Positions 37,041-46,094 of a DNA stretch of 64,000 bases are shown here, piece after piece. This stretch comes from Alteromonas gracilis. Lineage in GTDB: Bacteria > Pseudomonadota > Gammaproteobacteria > Enterobacterales > Alteromonadaceae. The notes beneath the pieces were generated by a model. It was not told the DNA's origin and made no database searches. It worked only from the letters and a program-made list of their open reading frames with translations. The stretch is taken from contig NZ_PVNO01000024.1 in assembly GCF_002993325.1 (NCBI RefSeq), positions 248,001 through 312,000 of the forward strand. Direction: 5' to 3'. A program made the translations under genes and the position numbers. How positions within the stretch are numbered: the first letter of the stretch is position 1; each line of letters starts with the position of its first letter.

Positions 37041-37125
37041 TAATCTCTTAGTCAAATTAGTCTCTTAGTCAAATTAATCTCTGAGCCAAATTAGTCTCTT
37101 AGCCAAATTAGACGCTTAAACAAAA
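37041..37125. repeat. 17-bp tandem array, five contiguous copies
   Basis: Five exactly contiguous 17-base units, e.g. TAATCTCTTAGTCAAAT, TAGTCTCTTAGTCAAAT, TAATCTCTGAGCCAAAT and TAGTCTCTTAGCCAAAT, with a more diverged fifth. Units 1/3 share TAATCT and 2/4 share TAGTCT, so the array looks like a duplicated pair. It lies directly after the tolC terminator and before a small minus-strand reading frame. No coding frame uses it. Confidence 0.88.
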
Positions 37126-37128
37126 GCG

Positions 37129-37281
37129 TTATTTTAGCGATGTGAACTTTTGTAGAGCACCCAACAGCTCGCGGTATTCATGGCACAGTGCCTGAGCATT
37201 TTGTTTGCTTAGAATGGGGGTAGATAAGCGCGTAGACACAGCGCGTAATTTTGCTTGCAATAGACGTAATTCATCATCCAT
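37129..37281 (-). CDS. Possible 50-residue protein
   Basis: ATG at 37281 is preceded by AAAGGG about 8 bases upstream. The product, MDDELRLLQAKLRAVSTRLS followed by about 30 more residues ending KFTSLK, is charged and helical, perhaps a coiled coil, with no signal peptide. The frame ends 3 bases before the tandem array. Composition looks like a real small protein, but I know no family and there is no operon support. Confidence 0.42.
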   Translation of the reverse strand: MDDELRLLQAKLRAVSTRLSTPILSKQNAQALCHEYRELLGALQKFTSLK

Positions 37282-37477
37282 GATTGTGCCCTTTATTTTT
37301 TACCTACGTTTTTAATGACTATTTTTTATTACATGCACAGGTAACGGTTTTAAAATGCGCGTGTTGCCCCAACATTTATGTCGCATTAAATGTGCAAACT
37401 GCAACTTTAGTATAACGCCAAACGAGCTTACAGCAAGCCTGTTGGTTTAGTGATTTTTCCTTGAGTGATAAATAAAA

Positions 37478-38317
37478 ATGCAAGCCTCTGAACTTCAAAA
37501 TAAATTTGAACGGATCCGCGCCAATAAATGGTTCGAAGCCTTTGTTATAAGCGTTATTGTAATTTCCGCCCTGCTTGTAGGTGCAAAAACCTACGAACTT
37601 CCCTCGGCAATGGCTTCAGTAACCTTGTTCCTAGATTGGTTTATCAGCGCTTTCTTTTTAACTGAACTCACCATTCGCTTTTTAGCCGAAAAGCGTAAGC
37701 GCTACTTTTTCAGAAGCTTTTGGAACTGGTTTGATACGCTAATCGTTATTATCAGTTTGATCCCCGCAGATGATACGGAGCTTGCGTTGATTGCACGCTT
37801 AGTGCGTGTTTTCCGTGTGCTGCGTATGATTTCAATCATCCCAGAGCTACGGATTTTATTGGTTTCACTGGTTAAAGCATTGCCTCAGCTAGGCTATGTG
37901 ATGCTGTTAATGTTTATTATCTTCTACATATACGCCGCAGTGGGCAGCACGCTATTTGAGAACATTAACCCAGTGCTGTGGGGAGATATTACCATCTCGA
38001 TGCTAACACTCTTTAGGATCATGACCTTTGAGGATTGGACAGATGTTATGTATGAAACCCAAGAAGTATATTCGCTGAGTTGGATTTTCTATCTCACGTT
38101 CATCTTCTTTACGGCGTTCGCCTTTCTAAACATGGTGATTGGCATTGTGGTAAACGTAATGGAAAGAGAAAATGAAAAAGCGCGGGCAGAAAAAGAAGCG
38201 GCATTGCTTGAAGAGCAAATTGCCCAAGGGCATGTAGAGCCAACACTGCACGATGTAATGAAAGAGCTGCGCGAGCTTAAAATGCAATTGTCGGCGCAGC
38301 ATTCAAAGCGCGATTAG
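37478..38317 (+). CDS. Single-domain voltage-gated cation channel (NaChBac/NavBac-like)
   Basis: 279 residues with six membrane helices. S4 carries regularly spaced arginines (LIARLVRVFRVLRMISIIPEL). The pore loop at residues 183-189 reads TFEDWTD, in place of TLESW of sodium-selective NavAb. The acidic residues at the second and last positions resemble the engineered calcium-selective CavAb (TLDDWSD). A C-terminal charged helix (about residues 225-275) should form the tetrameric coiled coil. It acts in the inner membrane, probably as a homotetramer. Preceded by a 150-base gap and followed by a terminator; single gene. Confidence 0.9.
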   Translation: MQASELQNKFERIRANKWFEAFVISVIVISALLVGAKTYELPSAMASVTLFLDWFISAFFLTELTIRFLAEKRKRYFFRSFWNWFDTLIVIISLIPADDTELALIARLVRVFRVLRMISIIPELRILLVSLVKALPQLGYVMLLMFIIFYIYAAVGSTLFENINPVLWGDITISMLTLFRIMTFEDWTDVMYETQEVYSLSWIFYLTFIFFTAFAFLNMVIGIVVNVMERENEKARAEKEAALLEEQIAQGHVEPTLHDVMKELRELKMQLSAQHSKRD

Positions 38318-38412
38318 TTAAGGGCTCTGCACAAACGAGCGCACTGTAGCATGTCAATTTATGCTGCCCTTAGCCTTCCTTAAAGAGACAAGCAACACTT
38401 AACATCACATTT

Positions 38413-38444
38413 AACAAAGGCCACGAATGTGGCCTTTGTTTTTT
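38413..38444 (+). terminator. Terminator after the ion channel gene
   Basis: Arms AACAAAGGCCAC and GTGGCCTTTGTT (12 bp, perfect) with loop GAAT, then TTTT. It is between convergent genes; on the minus strand the T-tract is weaker. Confidence 0.85.
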
Positions 38445-38492
38445 ACAAGTAATGTGAAGAGGAAACCAACCGCTTCGCTCTTCTAAAAGCGT

Positions 38493-41267
38493 TTAAAGCC
38501 CGTGTTGTTGTTTAATATTCTCCGCTCTTTGCTTTGCTGCTTCGGACGAAAATTCTCTGCTTGCTAAACGACGCTTCGCTAATGCCTCTTTATCGAGCGC
38601 AAGTAACAAGTCTACATGGTTCAAATAAACCTCATCGCTTGCGATAGGACCTGCGGAAACTTGCTCGTAAAGCGCCAACGCTGCCTCTTTATCACCTTTA
38701 GCAATATAGATTTGCGCCAATGTATCTACAGCATCTGCGTTTTCACGCTGTAAGGACACAGCTTTTTTCGCGAGCTCCTCAGCCCGTTTTAATTCGCCAT
38801 CTTCAAAAGCTAAATACGCTAAGTTATTCAATACCACAAAGTTGTCTGGTGTTTTGGACAACACCTGTTCATAGGTATCTATAGCCGCCTTTCGGTCTGA
38901 GCGAATTTGACGCTCAGCCAGCAGCATGGCGCTTTGCACATCATTATTGTGAGCACCAACATGTTTCTCTAAAAAGCTAAACGCCTGCTCTTTCTTACCA
39001 GACATTTCCAGTGCTGCCACTAAAAGCAGCGCATTGTCTGAATTTGGCGTTGCGTCATAGGCCGCTTTAGCGTGTTCTACTGCTTGCTCTGGCGCCTTCT
39101 CGATAAGATGCAAACGCGCAATAATACCTCTCACAAATGGCAATGCTTTTACATCATCGGTCGTGCTATTGATAATTTCCCAAGCTGGTTTTGCCTGACC
39201 TAAACGACTATGGAAATACGCTTTCATTAGCGTTAATTGTGCGTCGGGACGCTTCGCAAGCACTTTATCGGTAAGGGCTAGACCTTGCTTAAACTGCTTC
39301 TGTGAATCAACAATTAATAGTTTGCCTAGAACCGCGTTTTTGTCTTGTGGGTAAAAGGACAGCCAGCGGTCAAAAAAGGCCGTTGCCTCTTTTACATTAT
39401 TCGTCGCTATAAGCGTTTGGCCTTTTAAGTTCCAAAAAACCTGAGGTGACGATTCGTCACCCTCTACATCCGCTAACAGTGACACGGTGTTATCAAGCTG
39501 ACCGTTTATCGAGTACATTCTCGCTAGTAGCAGCCTTAACTTAAGATCGCTCTTGTTCTTGTTAAATTGTGTTTGCGTGTGGGCGATAACCGCGTTGCCA
39601 TCCCCCTCTTCCGCTGCCAATGCAAACCATAACGCCAATGCCTGAACATCTGCAGGGTTCTCATCAATAAAAGCGCGAATAAACGCAATAGCATTTTCTT
39701 TTTTCCCCTCGGCTACAAGAAGATTAGCGCGTGAGTACGTCACCTCGTTACCCGCATCGCTTAAACCACTTGCTTTATCGAGGTACTGAGCAGCTTCTTG
39801 ATAAGCGCCCTCTGCAGTAGCAATGTTACCGAGATAGATGAGCGGGGCAGCCGTCTCTGGCGACTGCTCATGCCATTCTTTTGCGGCAACCTTTGCTTTA
39901 TCTAGCTGATTCGTTGCAATATAAGCCCGCAGCAAGGTGGCTTGTGATGTCACTGACTCTGGTGCTTTCTCTACAGCCTCTTCAAGGTTCACCAAGCCGT
40001 CAATATCGTTCAGTGATAATTGAAGCACGCCAAGACGAGATAAATCTTCAGCAGTAGCGCTGACTGCCTCAGACTTTTCTACCATTTGTTTGGCGCCCAC
40101 CACATTACCGTCTTTCAGTAACTGATAGCTGGCTTTTGAGAACAATGCAGCGTCAATACCCTGCTCACCTTCTACCCGAGCTAGAACTTCTAGCGCTTCG
40201 TCATTCTCACCAAGCTGAAGCATGCTATCTGCCAGCATGCGAAGGCCAGGGTGGTTATCAGGTAAACTTGATGCAACCATGGTCAAGTGTCGCTGAGCAG
40301 CCTCGAAGTCTTGAATTTGATAAGCACTAAAACCGGCCACTAGGCGAACAACTTGATCGCTTCTACCGTTTTGTACAGCAATCTCTAGATGCTCTAATGC
40401 TTTAGCATAATTTTCATTAGCCGACTCGATAATGCCTTTAAAAGTATTAAGCAATGGGTGGTTTTCGTTAAGGGTCAGCAAGTCATTAACAATAGGCGCT
40501 GCTTTTTCTAAATCTCTAATCTCTATTAACAACGCGGCATAAGCGAACTTGCTGGTCACGTCATCTGGAAACTGACTAACATAAACACCGTAAACTTCGG
40601 CTGCTTTTTCAGGCTCACCGTTTTGAAGATATATCTTGGCGAGCTGCTGAAGCACATCTTTATTTGTAGGCGCTTGTTCGCGCAAGGCCTCAGTGGCAGC
40701 TAAGGCGCCTTCCATATCGTTATTTAAAACGAAGACGTAGCTATCAATAAGCCCTTTATATACTGAGCTGGTGTCCAAGGTAGACAAATCAGCAAGGAGT
40801 GCCTGCGCTTCCTCTGTTTTGCCTAGCTGCATTAGCGCCTGAAGCTTATAAAACCCCACTTCCGCTGACTCCACCGCTGTCATGCCTTCTGCTCGGTAGT
40901 CCAACTCAGAAAGGGCGTTCTCTGCCCCCGACTGTTGATAAGCGACCGAAAGAAGCGGAATGACCTGACTCACGGGGTGCCCCAGGTCCATTGCCTTGTT
41001 AAGCTCTTTTTCCGCCGCAGCGAAATTATTTTGCTGTAAATATAGTTTACCTAATTCGAAGCGCGGCTCAGCCGCATTGGGCGCCTTTTGAATTGCGTTT
41101 TTGTACTCAACAATCGCTGCGTCGAGTTGCTGCTGAGAAGCATAATTTCTTGCGTCAGCCAGATGGCTTTCCATAGACTTTTCACTACAGCCTGACAAAA
41201 GTGCACTGGTTAACATTACTGCCAACGTGGTGCGCTTAATTAATTTATTTGTTTTATGCTTTGTCAT
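38493..41267 (-). CDS. Large TPR-repeat lipoprotein, PrsT-like
   Basis: 924 residues. The signal peptide ends in a lipobox (LTSALLSGC, Cys27), so it is a lipoprotein. The rest is about 20 tetratricopeptide repeats (e.g. AAIVEYKNAIQKAPNAAEPRFELGKLYLQQ). Length, lipobox and repeats fit the PEP-CTERM-system TPR protein PrsT, normally next to exosortase and exopolysaccharide genes. None are in this window, so it is either an orphan or a related TPR lipoprotein with another job. Single gene. Confidence 0.8.
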   Translation of the reverse strand: MTKHKTNKLIKRTTLAVMLTSALLSGCSEKSMESHLADARNYASQQQLDAAIVEYKNAIQKAPNAAEPRFELGKLYLQQNNFAAAEKELNKAMDLGHPVSQVIPLLSVAYQQSGAENALSELDYRAEGMTAVESAEVGFYKLQALMQLGKTEEAQALLADLSTLDTSSVYKGLIDSYVFVLNNDMEGALAATEALREQAPTNKDVLQQLAKIYLQNGEPEKAAEVYGVYVSQFPDDVTSKFAYAALLIEIRDLEKAAPIVNDLLTLNENHPLLNTFKGIIESANENYAKALEHLEIAVQNGRSDQVVRLVAGFSAYQIQDFEAAQRHLTMVASSLPDNHPGLRMLADSMLQLGENDEALEVLARVEGEQGIDAALFSKASYQLLKDGNVVGAKQMVEKSEAVSATAEDLSRLGVLQLSLNDIDGLVNLEEAVEKAPESVTSQATLLRAYIATNQLDKAKVAAKEWHEQSPETAAPLIYLGNIATAEGAYQEAAQYLDKASGLSDAGNEVTYSRANLLVAEGKKENAIAFIRAFIDENPADVQALALWFALAAEEGDGNAVIAHTQTQFNKNKSDLKLRLLLARMYSINGQLDNTVSLLADVEGDESSPQVFWNLKGQTLIATNNVKEATAFFDRWLSFYPQDKNAVLGKLLIVDSQKQFKQGLALTDKVLAKRPDAQLTLMKAYFHSRLGQAKPAWEIINSTTDDVKALPFVRGIIARLHLIEKAPEQAVEHAKAAYDATPNSDNALLLVAALEMSGKKEQAFSFLEKHVGAHNNDVQSAMLLAERQIRSDRKAAIDTYEQVLSKTPDNFVVLNNLAYLAFEDGELKRAEELAKKAVSLQRENADAVDTLAQIYIAKGDKEAALALYEQVSAGPIASDEVYLNHVDLLLALDKEALAKRRLASREFSSEAAKQRAENIKQQHGL

Positions 41268-41572
41268 TGTAATTCCTTGCCCTTCCTCAAATTTTTATTG
41301 TCACACTGCTGCACAATTGTAAAAAGCGCCCATCACACTGCTTATTATTTCATCTAATTTGTGCAATTTCGTGGCAACCTGTCCATTATTCGAATATAAT
41401 ATGGGTTTTTGCAACACTGCTGGCAAGCATATCGCGAAATACGCTAAAAATACGCTACTTAAACTCGCCTCATGTGCTAGTTAATCGCTGTATAGCGTCT
41501 TGCGATAATAAACCGCTGAATTCGGTTTAATCGTATGCCGCACCCTCCTTACTTAATGCACCAGGACCCTTA
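41268..41572. other. Region between the TPR lipoprotein and deaD
   Basis: 305 bases, divergent promoters expected. A TATAAT at 41395-41400 could be the deaD -10 (only a poor TGGCAA 17 bases upstream), giving a leader of about 165 bases; long leaders are common for cold-shock deaD. A hairpin (AAACCG/CGGTTT, loop CTGAATT) lies about 45 bases before the deaD start. No small gene seen. Confidence 0.4.
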
Positions 41573-43360
41573 ATGACAACAACTGTCGACATGACATTTA
41601 AAGACCTCAATCTACCAGAACCTATCTTACAAGCCCTCGAAAAAGTTGGCTACGAGAAACCGTCACCTATTCAAGCAGAGAGCATCCCTCTTCTTCTTAA
41701 TGGTCACGATTTACTCGGTCAGGCACAGACAGGGACAGGAAAAACCGCTGCGTTTGCCCTGCCTATGTTGGCAAATATCGATCCTGAGCAACGTAAGCCG
41801 CAATTACTGGTATTGGCCCCAACCCGTGAACTAGCTATTCAGGTTGCAGAGGCGTTTCAGGTTTATGCGAGCTTTAGTCAAAAAATTAAAGTACTTCCAG
41901 TATACGGCGGCCAGTCGTACGACAACCAAATTCGCCAGCTTAAGCGTGGCGTACAAGTTGTTGTTGGTACACCAGGACGTATAATCGACCATATCAAGCG
42001 CAAAACGTTAGACTTAAGCGAGCTTAAGTATCTTGTGCTTGACGAAGCAGACGAAATGCTTCGCATGGGCTTTATTGATGACGTAGAGCTTATACTTAGC
42101 CACGCACCAGAAGAGCGCCAAACTGCGTTGTTCTCTGCAACGATGCCTGGCCCAATCAAGAAAATTACAGAGCGCTACTTGAAAGATCCTAAGCACGTAA
42201 AAATTGCGTCTAAGGTAAGTACTGCAAGCACTATTCGCCAGCGTTACTGTCAAATCGCGCCACATCACAAACTTGAAGCGTTAACTCGCATCATGGAAGT
42301 GGAAGTGTTTGACGGCATGATTATTTTCGTGCGTACGAAAACCGCTACTGTTGAGTTGGCAGATAAATTGTCAGCCCGTGGTTACGATGTAGAGCCGCTA
42401 AACGGTGATATTCCTCAGGCTGCTCGTGAGCGCACGGTTGAAAAGCTTAAACAGGGCAATATCGATATTCTTGTTGCTACTGACGTAGTAGCTCGTGGTC
42501 TTGACGTTGAGCGTGTAAGCCACGTTATTAACTATGATATCCCGTATGATAGTGAGTCTTACGTTCACCGCATCGGTCGTACTGGTCGTGCTGGACGTCA
42601 AGGTGACGCCATCTTATTTATCTCTCATCGCGAAAAGCGCCTGTTGTTCTCTATTGAGAAAACCACTAAGCAGCCTATTGAAGCAATGCCAATTCCTTCA
42701 ATTAGCGAAATCAACGAAACACGCTTAAGTCGCTTCAAGCAATCGGTTACCGAAGCAACACAAGACGATAGCATTGAATCGTTAATGCCTATCGTTGAGA
42801 TGATTAAAGCAGAAAACGAAGCATCTCCTGAAGTGTTAATGGCTGCTTTGCTTAAAATCGCGCAGGGCGACGAACCGTTAATTCTTAAAGAAACTGATCG
42901 CCCAGACATCAACAGCAAGCCTCCTCGCGATAGCCGCGAAAGAAGCAGCCGCGATGGTCGTGATGGTCGCGAGAGAAAACCGAAAGTACCACGCGGAAAC
43001 CGCAAGCCAGAAGAAGGCATGCAGCGCTTCCGTATCGAAGTTGGTCATGTTCACGGCGCTAAGCCAGGTAACATTGTTGGCGCGATTGCTAATGAAGCGA
43101 ATATCAACTCTAAGCACATTGGTGCTATCGAGATTTACGATAACTTCAGTACTGTAGATCTTCCAGACGGTATGCCTAAAGAAACACGCGATACCCTTTC
43201 GGGCACGCGAGTGGCAGGTCAGCGTCTAAATATCCGCGAATGGTCTGACACGCCTCCACCTAAACGTGAAGGACGTGGCGAACGCCCAAGTCGTGCAGAT
43301 AAAGCACCTCGTGGTAATCGTGAAGATCGCGGCAGCCGTGAGCGCAAGCGTAAGAACTAA
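41573..43360 (+). CDS. deaD: ATP-dependent RNA helicase DeaD/CsdA
   Basis: 595-residue DEAD-box helicase. Q motif region (PSPIQAESIP), motif I AQTGTGKT, motif Ia PTRELA, DEAD box VLDEADEML, SAT, and HRIGRTGRAGR are all present. The C-terminal part has the DbpA/CsdA RNA-binding fold (MQRFRIEVGHVHGAKPGNIVGAIANEA) and a basic RGG-like tail (REGRGERPSRADKAPRGN). It unwinds structured RNA in ribosome assembly and cold adaptation. ATG at 41573 has only a weak GGACC upstream. Confidence 0.95.
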   Translation: MTTTVDMTFKDLNLPEPILQALEKVGYEKPSPIQAESIPLLLNGHDLLGQAQTGTGKTAAFALPMLANIDPEQRKPQLLVLAPTRELAIQVAEAFQVYASFSQKIKVLPVYGGQSYDNQIRQLKRGVQVVVGTPGRIIDHIKRKTLDLSELKYLVLDEADEMLRMGFIDDVELILSHAPEERQTALFSATMPGPIKKITERYLKDPKHVKIASKVSTASTIRQRYCQIAPHHKLEALTRIMEVEVFDGMIIFVRTKTATVELADKLSARGYDVEPLNGDIPQAARERTVEKLKQGNIDILVATDVVARGLDVERVSHVINYDIPYDSESYVHRIGRTGRAGRQGDAILFISHREKRLLFSIEKTTKQPIEAMPIPSISEINETRLSRFKQSVTEATQDDSIESLMPIVEMIKAENEASPEVLMAALLKIAQGDEPLILKETDRPDINSKPPRDSRERSSRDGRDGRERKPKVPRGNRKPEEGMQRFRIEVGHVHGAKPGNIVGAIANEANINSKHIGAIEIYDNFSTVDLPDGMPKETRDTLSGTRVAGQRLNIREWSDTPPPKREGRGERPSRADKAPRGNREDRGSRERKRKN

Positions 43361-43374
43361 ATAACAAAACTACA

Positions 43375-43412
43375 AGCCTTTATATAACCATTAGTAATAT
43401 AAAGGCTGTTTT
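43375..43412 (+). terminator. Terminator after deaD
   Basis: Arms AGCCTTTATAT and ATATAAAGGCT with an 11-base loop, followed by GTTTTC. The stem is AT-rich but 11 bp and perfect. Confidence 0.7.
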
Positions 43413-43489
43413 CGTTGTTTTCTAAATAAAAAGAATTGGCGCAAAATAGTGTCAGTTCTTTTTTTGTATTTGAAGCTATTAAAACCTTT

Positions 43490-44869
43490 ATGGATTACTT
43501 TCCGTTATTTCTAGACGCTAGAAAGCTCAATGTGCTTATTGTTGGGGCAGGCGAAGTCGCGGCCCGCAAGCTTGAGCTGATCATGAAGACCCCTGCCACT
43601 GTTACTGTGATTGCACCTTGGGTATGCGACACCGTTAAACTGATCGCACAAAACGAGAAAGTAACCCTCATTGAGCGCGAATTTGAAGATAATGACCTTG
43701 CTAGCAAGGACATGGTTTTCATAGCAACCGATAAACCTGAAGTAAACCAGCACATTCACGACCTTGCTCGTGCCAACAAAGTTTTAGTAAATGTGGTTGA
43801 TAATACGCCACTCTGCCAGTTTATTACGCCTTCCATTGTTGACCGCTCTCCTATTGTAATTGCGATGAGCAGTGGCGGTGTGGCACCTGTGCTATTACGC
43901 TATTTGCGCCAGAAGCTTGAGACTGTTTTACCAGCAAACTTAAGTAGACTCGGCTCTTTCTCAGAGAAGTTTCGCGACAAAGTAAAACAAGCGCTTAACG
44001 GTGTGACTGCGCGCCGCTATTTCTGGGAGGATGTTCTCGACGGTGACATCGCCGAAATGGTAGAAAAAGGGCAAGATAAAAAAGCAGATGAAGCCTTCGA
44101 GTTAGCATTGCAGGCAGCAGCTGAAAACAAGAAAGTAGAAGGTCAGGTATATCTGGTAGGTGCAGGCCCGGGTGACCCCGACCTCCTGACATTTCGCGCA
44201 TTGCGACTTATGCAAAAGGCTGATGTTGTTGTGTACGATCGTTTAGTATCACCGCAGATTCTTGAACTTGTACGTCGTGATGCGGAAAAAATCTATGTGG
44301 GTAAAGCCAAAAGTAATCACACCCTCCCGCAAGACGACATTAACCAGTTGATGGTTGATGAGGCCAAAAAAGGCAACCGTGTTGTTCGTTTAAAGGGCGG
44401 CGACCCGTTCATATTTGGTCGTGGTGGCGAAGAAATTCAACCCCTTATTAAACACGGCATTGAGTTTCAAGTTGTGCCAGGGATTACCGCCGCAAGCGGC
44501 GCATCGAGCTATGCGGGTATTCCGCTTACCCATAGAGACCATGCACAATCTGTGGTATTTGCTACGGGGCACTTAAAGAATGGTACTATCGACCTTAACT
44601 GGCCTGCCCTTGCGCAAAAAAGCCAAACGGCGGTGTTTTACATGGGCCTGACCGGGCTTCCCATCATCTGCGAAAAAATGATAGAGCACGGTCTAGATGC
44701 CACAACACCAATTGCGCTGGTACAGTCAGCAACCACTGAAAAGCAGCAAGTGCTGACGGGTACTCTGCAAAACATTGTCGCCAAGCAAGAAGAAGCGCAG
44801 CTTCAACCGCCTACACTCATCATAGTGGGCAGCGTTGTAAGCCTACACAACGAACTCAACTGGTTTTAA
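43490..44869 (+). CDS. cysG: Siroheme synthase (precorrin-2 dehydrogenase/ferrochelatase + SUMT)
   Basis: 459 residues from the ATG at 43490 (MDYFPLFLDARKLNVLIVGAG), which aligns with E. coli CysG; a TTG at 43436 would add 18 unsupported residues. The N-terminal CysG-A half has the NAD motif VGAGEVAARK and the catalytic Asp region VDNTPLCQFITPSIVDRSP. The C-terminal SUMT half has VGAGPGDPDLLT, RLKGGDPFIFGRGGEE and PGITAASG. It makes siroheme from uroporphyrinogen III for NirB and sulfite reductase. Single gene after the deaD terminator. Confidence 0.95.
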   Translation: MDYFPLFLDARKLNVLIVGAGEVAARKLELIMKTPATVTVIAPWVCDTVKLIAQNEKVTLIEREFEDNDLASKDMVFIATDKPEVNQHIHDLARANKVLVNVVDNTPLCQFITPSIVDRSPIVIAMSSGGVAPVLLRYLRQKLETVLPANLSRLGSFSEKFRDKVKQALNGVTARRYFWEDVLDGDIAEMVEKGQDKKADEAFELALQAAAENKKVEGQVYLVGAGPGDPDLLTFRALRLMQKADVVVYDRLVSPQILELVRRDAEKIYVGKAKSNHTLPQDDINQLMVDEAKKGNRVVRLKGGDPFIFGRGGEEIQPLIKHGIEFQVVPGITAASGASSYAGIPLTHRDHAQSVVFATGHLKNGTIDLNWPALAQKSQTAVFYMGLTGLPIICEKMIEHGLDATTPIALVQSATTEKQQVLTGTLQNIVAKQEEAQLQPPTLIIVGSVVSLHNELNWF

Positions 44870-44971
44870 GAATAAGCAGGTTGGCGCGTTACCTATACGG
44901 TTACCTTGTTTTTTGCGCTCAGCAACGCATACTCAGTAATACGAAGGTAATATCGAGTAGGCGTACGCACT

Positions 44972-45967
44972 GTGGTTTACAAAAACACGCAATCTGGTTC
45001 ATGCAGCGCTAGAGTGAGTTTAAAAATAAAGTCCTGTTTACTGATAGCTGGGCTTTTGATTTCTCCTTTGTCACAGAGCGAACAGCTTAAATTCGTTAAA
45101 AAGCAAACCGAGACGGGCGTCGCGTTAAGTTATGAGTGGCTAGATGGAGACAATACTCTTCAATCTATCGCTTTCGAGATACCGTCTGAGGCGTTAAACG
45201 AAGCGCCTACTCAACAACCCAACTACAAGCCAAAGATAGCCCAGCGCTACGTCACAGTTGCCCTTATGGAAGAGGCGAAAAAAATAAACCCTAAAGAGGC
45301 TCGCGTAAAAATTTTGCCAAAGCGTGAGTCAATTAATATCGAAGTAAGAGGCGCTAATGAAGAGCTGGTCGAGAAAATACTGAGCGATTTAAAAGCTGTT
45401 CAGCAACGAGAATATAACGAATATCTACACACCCATTATTTTACGCGATTTACTACCCTTTTTAATCAACAAGCCATCAAGCCAGACCATGCGAGGTATG
45501 CAGTTGAGTCGGTCAAACCTTTGGTAGCTGCGTCTCAGGCCTTCTATGAAAAACTCGAATCTCAGTCAGACTCCAGAGCATATTTTTCACTGCTTCTTGG
45601 CTGGATACAGAGTATTCCCTATGACACCTTAGAAGATAGGGTTGTCAGCAATGGTTCTGGTTATGCGCCGCCAGTTAGCGTACTTATGCAAAACCTGGGG
45701 GACTGCGACAGCAAAGCGGTGCTCACGTCGGCTATGGTTAGAGCGTTTTTGCCCTCTACAAAAATGATAATGGTTTTTCTACCTAATCATGCGTTGCTTG
45801 GTATTGCACTAACCCCAATGGTTGACGATAGAACTATTGAGTACGACGGCGACACTTATGTTTTGTATGACCCCACTGGACCTGCGCTCATTCCTTTTGG
45901 CCAAGTGTCTGAAGATACTGAACGCCATATTGTTACAGGCCGCTATCAAGTGGAAATTATGGAGTAA
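44972..45967 (+). CDS. Secreted transglutaminase-like cysteine protease-fold protein
   Basis: 331 residues from GTG 44972. A hydrophobic signal (KSCLLIAGLLISPLSQS) ends near residue 36; a later start is possible. The C-terminal half has the transglutaminase-like triad in order: Cys in LGDCDSKA, His in PNHALLGI and Asp in LYDPTGPALIPFG. The N-terminal half is helical and unfamiliar. The triad suggests a peptidase or cross-linking-like activity in the periplasm; substrate unknown. Confidence 0.7.
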   Translation: MVYKNTQSGSCSARVSLKIKSCLLIAGLLISPLSQSEQLKFVKKQTETGVALSYEWLDGDNTLQSIAFEIPSEALNEAPTQQPNYKPKIAQRYVTVALMEEAKKINPKEARVKILPKRESINIEVRGANEELVEKILSDLKAVQQREYNEYLHTHYFTRFTTLFNQQAIKPDHARYAVESVKPLVAASQAFYEKLESQSDSRAYFSLLLGWIQSIPYDTLEDRVVSNGSGYAPPVSVLMQNLGDCDSKAVLTSAMVRAFLPSTKMIMVFLPNHALLGIALTPMVDDRTIEYDGDTYVLYDPTGPALIPFGQVSEDTERHIVTGRYQVEIME

Positions 45968-46032
45968 GCTGGCTAATTATCTCTCTTGCATTAAAGCAAA
46001 CCGTAAATGAATCAGTTTATTCTCAGATAAAA

Positions 46033-46062
46033 AAAGCGCCTAAAAAACAGGCGCTTTCCTTT
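46033..46062. terminator. Bidirectional terminator between convergent genes
   Basis: Arms AAAGCGCC and GGCGCTTT with a 9-base loop. CCTTTTT follows on the plus strand and a T-run on the minus strand, so it can serve both the transglutaminase-like gene and the phoH-like gene. Confidence 0.8.
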
Positions 46063-46094
46063 TTAAAAACCGAAAGAGCAAAGTAAAAATAAGC

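Noticed and set aside
37041..37125. CRISPR array
   Set aside because: Units are contiguous 17-mers without spacers, and no cas gene is present.
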